DNA of 64,000 nt from Pectobacterium wasabiae CFBP 3304 (lineage in GTDB: Bacteria > Pseudomonadota > Gammaproteobacteria > Enterobacterales > Enterobacteriaceae). Where the stretch lies: assembly GCF_001742185.1 (NCBI RefSeq), contig NZ_CP015750.1:2976001-3040000 (forward strand). The letters are read 5' to 3'. Shown here in pieces: positions 62,976 to 64,000 of the stretch. The position numbers were made by a program, and so were the translations under genes. The notes under the pieces were generated by a model. The model searched no databases, had not been told where the DNA came from, and saw nothing but the letters and a program-made list of their open reading frames with translations. Position 1 is the stretch's first letter. Each line of letters opens with the position of its first letter.

Positions 62976-64000
62976 GTGCCTGCCTGTTCATCTGCTGTGG
63001 AGACACAGGCGCTTCTCGCTGCCCGCCGCTGGGGACGGCATCGATCAGTTTGCGGGTATACGGATGCTGCGGCTGATGCCAGATGCTGTGGTGATCGCCG
63101 CTTTCCACACAGCGTCCGTTTTGCATCACCATGACCCGGTCGGCGATATAACGCACCACCGCGAGATCGTGGGAAATAAACAGCAGCGACAGGCCCATTT
63201 CGTTCTTTAGCTCCACCAGCAGATTAAGAATTTGTGCCTGAATAGAGACATCGAGTGCGGATACGGGCTCGTCGCAAATCACCAGCGAAGGACGTACTAC
63301 CAGCGCACGAGCAATGCCGATGCGCTGGCGCTGTCCGCCGGAAAATTCATGGGGATAGCGATTCAGGCTACTTTGCGGCAGACCGACGCGCTCGATGATA
63401 TTGTTGATCGCCTGCTGTCGCTGCGAGCGATCGCCAAGGCCGTGCACAATCAGCGGCGTTTCAAGAATATGCTGAATGCTGTGGCGTGGATTCAGCGAGG
63501 CATAGGGATCCTGAAAGATCATCTGTACCCGCTGACGTAACGCTTTTAGCCGCGATTCTTTTAGCGTGGTGATGTCTTGCCCATCAAAAACGATCTGCCC
63601 GTGTGACGGCGGTAACAGACGCAGAATGGCTTTGGACAGGGTTGATTTCCCACAGCCGGATTCACCCACCAGACCGAGTGTTTCGCCGGGTAAAATCGTC
63701 AGTGACACATCGTCAACCGCCAGCACCTTGCCCTGCGTTGTTGAATAACTGGTCTGAATGTTTTTCAGTGAGAGCAACGGCTGCTGATTCGTATCGATGG
63801 CTCGATGAATCAAGCTGGGTGGTGTCAGCAGTGTAAAACCGGAATCTTCGTCCGTCGGCGCATGATGGATTTCCGCCAGCCGATGGGTACGGTAATGCCT
63901 ATCCTGATCCATATGCACCGATGTCGCCAGCAGCCCACGCGTGTAGCTGTGTTTGGGGGAAACGTTATGTTTGGGAGAAAAGCCGTGCGTGGGGGACTGA
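62968..64000 (-). CDS. Peptide ABC transporter ATP-binding protein (partial, likely fused double ATPase)
   Basis: The frame is open to the right edge. From about 63834 to the end it is a DppF/OppF-type ATPase: Walker A GLVGESGCGKSTLSKAIL, signature FSGGQRQRIGIARAL, Walker B LVICDEPVSALDV, and the oligopeptide C-terminal HPYTRKLIDAVP. Upstream the sequence reads HSYTRGLLATSVHMDQDRHYRTHRLAEI, the C-terminal motif of another ATPase of the same kind. So this is the second half of a fused DppD-DppF-like protein (as in GsiA) whose first domain lies outside. Cytoplasmic motor of a peptide importer; permeases not in the window. Confidence 0.88.
   Translation of the reverse strand, partial: QSPTHGFSPKHNVSPKHSYTRGLLATSVHMDQDRHYRTHRLAEIHHAPTDEDSGFTLLTPPSLIHRAIDTNQQPLLSLKNIQTSYSTTQGKVLAVDDVSLTILPGETLGLVGESGCGKSTLSKAILRLLPPSHGQIVFDGQDITTLKESRLKALRQRVQMIFQDPYASLNPRHSIQHILETPLIVHGLGDRSQRQQAINNIIERVGLPQSSLNRYPHEFSGGQRQRIGIARALVVRPSLVICDEPVSALDVSIQAQILNLLVELKNEMGLSLLFISHDLAVVRYIADRVMVMQNGRCVESGDHHSIWHQPQHPYTRKLIDAVPSGGQREAPVSPQQMNRQAHG
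63943..63996 (-). repeat. Three 18-bp tandem repeats in the ABC ATPase gene
   Basis: Units 63943-63960, 63961-63978 and 63979-63996 encode SPKHSY, SPKHNV and SPTHGF in tandem, just before TRGLL. They expand the usual HPYTRGLL approach segment. Confidence 0.8.

Overview
The window looks like a chromosomal segment of an enterobacterium, most likely Pectobacterium or a close relative. This is inferred from gene order and from protein similarity recognised by eye; no search was run. The right 50 kb carries a conserved core: speC, ansP, mutY-yggX-mltC, trmB-yggL-yggN, tas, mutH/rppH-ptsP-lgt-thyA, the ppd pseudopilin genes, recC-ptrA-recB-recD, argA/amiC, three initiator tRNA genes and mltA. The left 14.5 kb is AT-rich accessory DNA that ends exactly at a tRNA-Phe gene.

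Accessory part (1-14510). Four tyrosine-recombinase genes are stacked here. The left edge holds an integrase, a seven-helix membrane protein and the start of a possible VbhA-like antitoxin in one same-strand run. It ends at a 49-bp 3' fragment of a tRNA-Thr(CGU) gene (2139-2187). Two convergent P4-type integrases follow (2373-3587 and 3714-4973). Next is a 9.4-kb element bounded by the intact tRNA-Phe (14511-14586) and a 23-bp imperfect copy of its 3' end (5135-5157). I read this element as an integrative and mobilizable element built on a small plasmid: AlpA-type regulator, ColE2-type RepA with a RepB-family partner, mobilization accessory protein, candidate oriT, MOBQ-type relaxase, and its own P4-type integrase beside the tRNA. 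Its cargo is a zinc-ribbon membrane protein, an OB-fold lipoprotein and a membrane J-domain protein, all of unknown role. The three P4-type integrases share one promoter layout: two direct repeats exactly 12 bp apart and an inverted copy near the start codon. The repeat sequence differs in each.

Core part with lineage-specific inserts. A palindromic miniature repeat and a candidate leader-peptide ORF precede speC. At 19.6-23.4 kb a TetR regulator and a short-chain dehydrogenase lacking the catalytic tyrosine face a Tm-1-like/PEP-hydrolase-family pair, with palindromes between them. A frameshifted alpha/beta hydrolase and a 5'-truncated AraC regulator (24.5-26.0 kb) appear to be a decaying pair. 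A LacI-family regulator and L-talarate/galactarate dehydratase sit between recD and argA, with operator-like palindromes. The right edge (59.9-64 kb) is a same-strand run of peptide ABC transporter ATPase (partial), M20 amidohydrolase, TetR regulator and DapA-family aldolase, suggesting uptake and breakdown of an unidentified peptide-like or acyl-amino-acid compound.

Small sequence changes stand out. rppH is extended by a one-base change in a poly-C tract. tas, the M20 gene and the ABC ATPase gene carry in-frame tandem duplications. No rRNA genes, CRISPR arrays or complete insertion sequences were seen.
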